6,429 nucleotides of DNA from assembly GCA_021796175.1 (NCBI GenBank), contig JAJYOM010000091.1, forward strand, positions 1 to 6,429, read 5' to 3'. Below the pieces are notes generated by a model. The model saw only the letters and a list, made by a program, of their open reading frames with translations. It had not been told where the DNA came from and ran no database searches. Every line of letters starts with the position of its first letter. The stretch's first letter is position 1. Below are positions 5,166-6,429 of this stretch, one piece after another. The translations under genes and the position numbers were made by a program. This stretch comes from Thermoplasmata archaeon. GTDB lineage: Archaea > Thermoplasmatota > Thermoplasmata > Sysuiplasmatales > Sysuiplasmataceae.

Positions 5166-6110
5166 TTATCCACTCCGCCTGCCGGATTGCTTTCTCCAGA
5201 AATCAAGTATGTCTGTCAGCGTGTGCTTCATGTCATACCCGGGTGAATAGCCAAGACTGCTTATCTTGGAAATATCAGGGTAAATTTCCTTTTCATCCGA
5301 TGGCCTGATCCTCGCCTCCTCCACCTGATGGTGGACTTTCGTCTTTGCCATTGAAACCAGCATGTTCAGCACATCGCCTATCCTGTATCTTTTGCCCGAG
5401 CCGACGTTGTACGCTTCACCCGGAACTCCTCTGTCGCTGACAAGCCTGAATGCGCTGACCACGTCTCTCACGTCGGATATGTCCCTTATGACATCCAGCC
5501 TTCCGACATTGACTTTTGAGCCGTCGGCTTCGGCAGCCACAACTTGAGAGGCGAAATCGTTGATGGCGTCGCCAGACTTTCCAGGTCCGGTGGTGCTGAA
5601 CAGCCTCAGGCTGAAAAGCGGCATACCGTATGACCGGTAGTACTGATTGACCAGCATGTCGTGGGTCGCCTTGCTCACTCCGTAAGGAGAGAGCGGACGC
5701 AATACGCTATCCTCGATTATCGGCAATTTCACCCTGTCCCCGTATTCGGCACCCGAGCATGCATTGACGATCCTTGTGTCAGAGTTCATCCGCCTCACTG
5801 CCTCGAAAAGGTGGATTGTGCCCAGCACATTAACCTCGAAGGTTCTCGCAGGATTCTTCCACGATGGAACAGGATATGCCTGGCCCGCAAGATGGTGTAT
5901 CTCATCCGGCTGGACATCCGCTATGAGCTTGCTGACCTGCTCATTCGACGATATGTCCAGCTTCCGGTAATCGACACCGTCAATCCTCATGCTCTCCAGA
6001 AGGCTGCCGCTGTCATAGTGCGTCGCAACAACCTCATGCCCTTCCCCAAGAAGCAGCTTTGCCAGATAATAGCCTATAAAGCCCGTTCCACCAGTAACCA
6101 GGACTTTCAC
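5166..6110 (-). CDS. NAD(P)-dependent sugar-nucleotide epimerase/reductase, Rmd-like
   Basis: This 314-residue extended short-chain dehydrogenase/reductase has an N-terminal Rossmann domain with TGGTGFIG (6-13) binding NAD(P). It also has LDIS (51-54), the HHLAGQA loop (72-78), and the catalytic set S119 (CSGAEYG), Y143 and K147 (SPYGVSK). The substrate half carries LRLFSTTGPG (168-177), RDISDVRDVV (209-218), YNVGSGK (234-240) and RPSD (269-272). The combined pattern is closest to GDP-4-keto-6-deoxy-D-mannose reductase (Rmd), which makes GDP-rhamnose, and to related GDP-mannose 4,6-dehydratases. Other nucleotide-sugar epimerases remain possible. The start is taken as GTG 6110, which puts VLVTGG at the N-terminus as is usual; GGTGGT precedes it. 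A TTG at 6185 would add 25 atypical residues. No dehydratase or glycosyltransferase is in the window. Confidence 0.9.
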   Translation of the reverse strand: MKVLVTGGTGFIGYYLAKLLLGEGHEVVATHYDSGSLLESMRIDGVDYRKLDISSNEQVSKLIADVQPDEIHHLAGQAYPVPSWKNPARTFEVNVLGTIHLFEAVRRMNSDTRIVNACSGAEYGDRVKLPIIEDSVLRPLSPYGVSKATHDMLVNQYYRSYGMPLFSLRLFSTTGPGKSGDAINDFASQVVAAEADGSKVNVGRLDVIRDISDVRDVVSAFRLVSDRGVPGEAYNVGSGKRYRIGDVLNMLVSMAKTKVHHQVEEARIRPSDEKEIYPDISKISSLGYSPGYDMKHTLTDILDFWRKQSGRRSG

Positions 6111-6127
6111 ATTACCACCATCGGATA

Positions 6128-6147
6128 TCGACTCATGACAGAGTCGA
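6128..6147. repeat. Perfect inverted repeat just before the epimerase start
   Basis: TCGACTC (6128-6134) and GAGTCGA (6141-6147) form a seven-base-pair stem around a six-base ATGACA loop, 17 bases upstream of the GTG start at 6110. In this position it could be an operator or a leader hairpin influencing translation of the epimerase gene. No clear TATA box fits this gene; AAATACC at about 6164-6170 is a weak candidate. Confidence 0.45.
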
Positions 6148-6209
6148 ATGGTTTTAGCCTTTCGGTATTTCCGTACTCCGCACAAATACAGATGTTGAAC
6201 TTCAGCAAT

Positions 6210-6407
6210 CTAGCGCTTCTTCTGTTTTTTTCTGAACAGCGCATGAACTATCATTTCGTCCGAGAAACCGGGCCTCGAGTTCTTAATAATGCAGATAAAG
6301 CGCTCTACCTGTATATCCAGTGTCGTGGAATATGGATCGGCAATGTCCATATCTGCAACAATCTTCTTCATCAGCAGCCTGGCTTCGGATTGTGTTATCC
6401 TTTCCAT
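6210..6407 (-). CDS. Small hypothetical protein, possibly continuing past the right edge
   Basis: This 65-residue reading from ATG 6407 is not a recognised family. It looks helical and ends in a strongly basic tail (FRKKQKKR), as in nucleic-acid- or ribosome-associated small proteins, but that is only suggestive. A single Cys (39) and no membrane span are present. Upstream of ATG 6407 the frame stays open to the window edge (seven further codons visible), so the true start may lie outside; this entry may be the C-terminal part of a longer protein. An AGGT at 6419-6416 is the only ribosome-site-like element, eight bases before the ATG. Its stop is 99 bases before the epimerase start. Confidence 0.55.
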   Translation of the reverse strand: MERITQSEARLLMKKIVADMDIADPYSTTLDIQVERFICIIKNSRPGFSDEMIVHALFRKKQKKR

Positions 6408-6429
6408 TGCACTTATACCTGTCCACGGC

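Noticed and set aside
6111..6185. N-terminal extension of the epimerase from TTG 6185
   Set aside because: Rossmann SDR proteins of this type begin directly with the beta strand before TGGTGFIG; the 25 extra residues are basic and unlike the family.

Overview
The window reads as a piece of an archaeal chromosome with roughly balanced base composition. Three signals support this. (1) Several genes have an AT-rich TATA-like box about 23-37 bases before the start codon, with a very short or absent leader and no Shine-Dalgarno site, which is the archaeal leaderless pattern. (2) Arg AGG/AGA and Ile ATA codons are frequent. (3) Oligo-T tracts rather than clear hairpin-plus-T terminators follow genes. 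A Thermoplasmata-like euryarchaeon would fit, but no marker gene here fixes the lineage.

Every credible gene is on the minus strand, so the window is read from right to left. At the right edge is a 65-residue unknown ORF (6210-6407) that may extend past the edge. Next comes an NAD(P)-dependent sugar-nucleotide epimerase/reductase (5166-6110) that resembles the GDP-4-keto-6-deoxymannose reductase (Rmd) group. After a 48-base gap follows a YbaK/EbsC-type aminoacyl-tRNA deacylase (4614-5117), possibly co-transcribed with the epimerase. A 139-base spacer with a folded element separates it from two small unknown proteins (4094-4474 and 3565-3951). A 235-base spacer (3330-3564) holds T-rich termination signals, two hairpins and a possible TATA box. 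It is followed by a polytopic membrane protein of uncertain family (2163-3329), a RimJ/RimL-type GNAT acetyltransferase (1531-1995), and an APC-superfamily amino acid transporter (116-1414). A further minus-strand gene may begin at about base 32 and run off the left edge.

The genes do not form one pathway. Most have their own promoter-like element, so this looks like single-gene housekeeping and accessory content: sugar-nucleotide metabolism, tRNA proofreading, transport and acetylation. I see no CRISPR array, tRNA or rRNA gene, complete mobile element or defence system, and no convincing new multi-gene system. The most useful points are start-codon corrections from promoter geometry, a tiny ORF ahead of the acetyltransferase, two structured spacers, and three uncharacterised small or membrane proteins.
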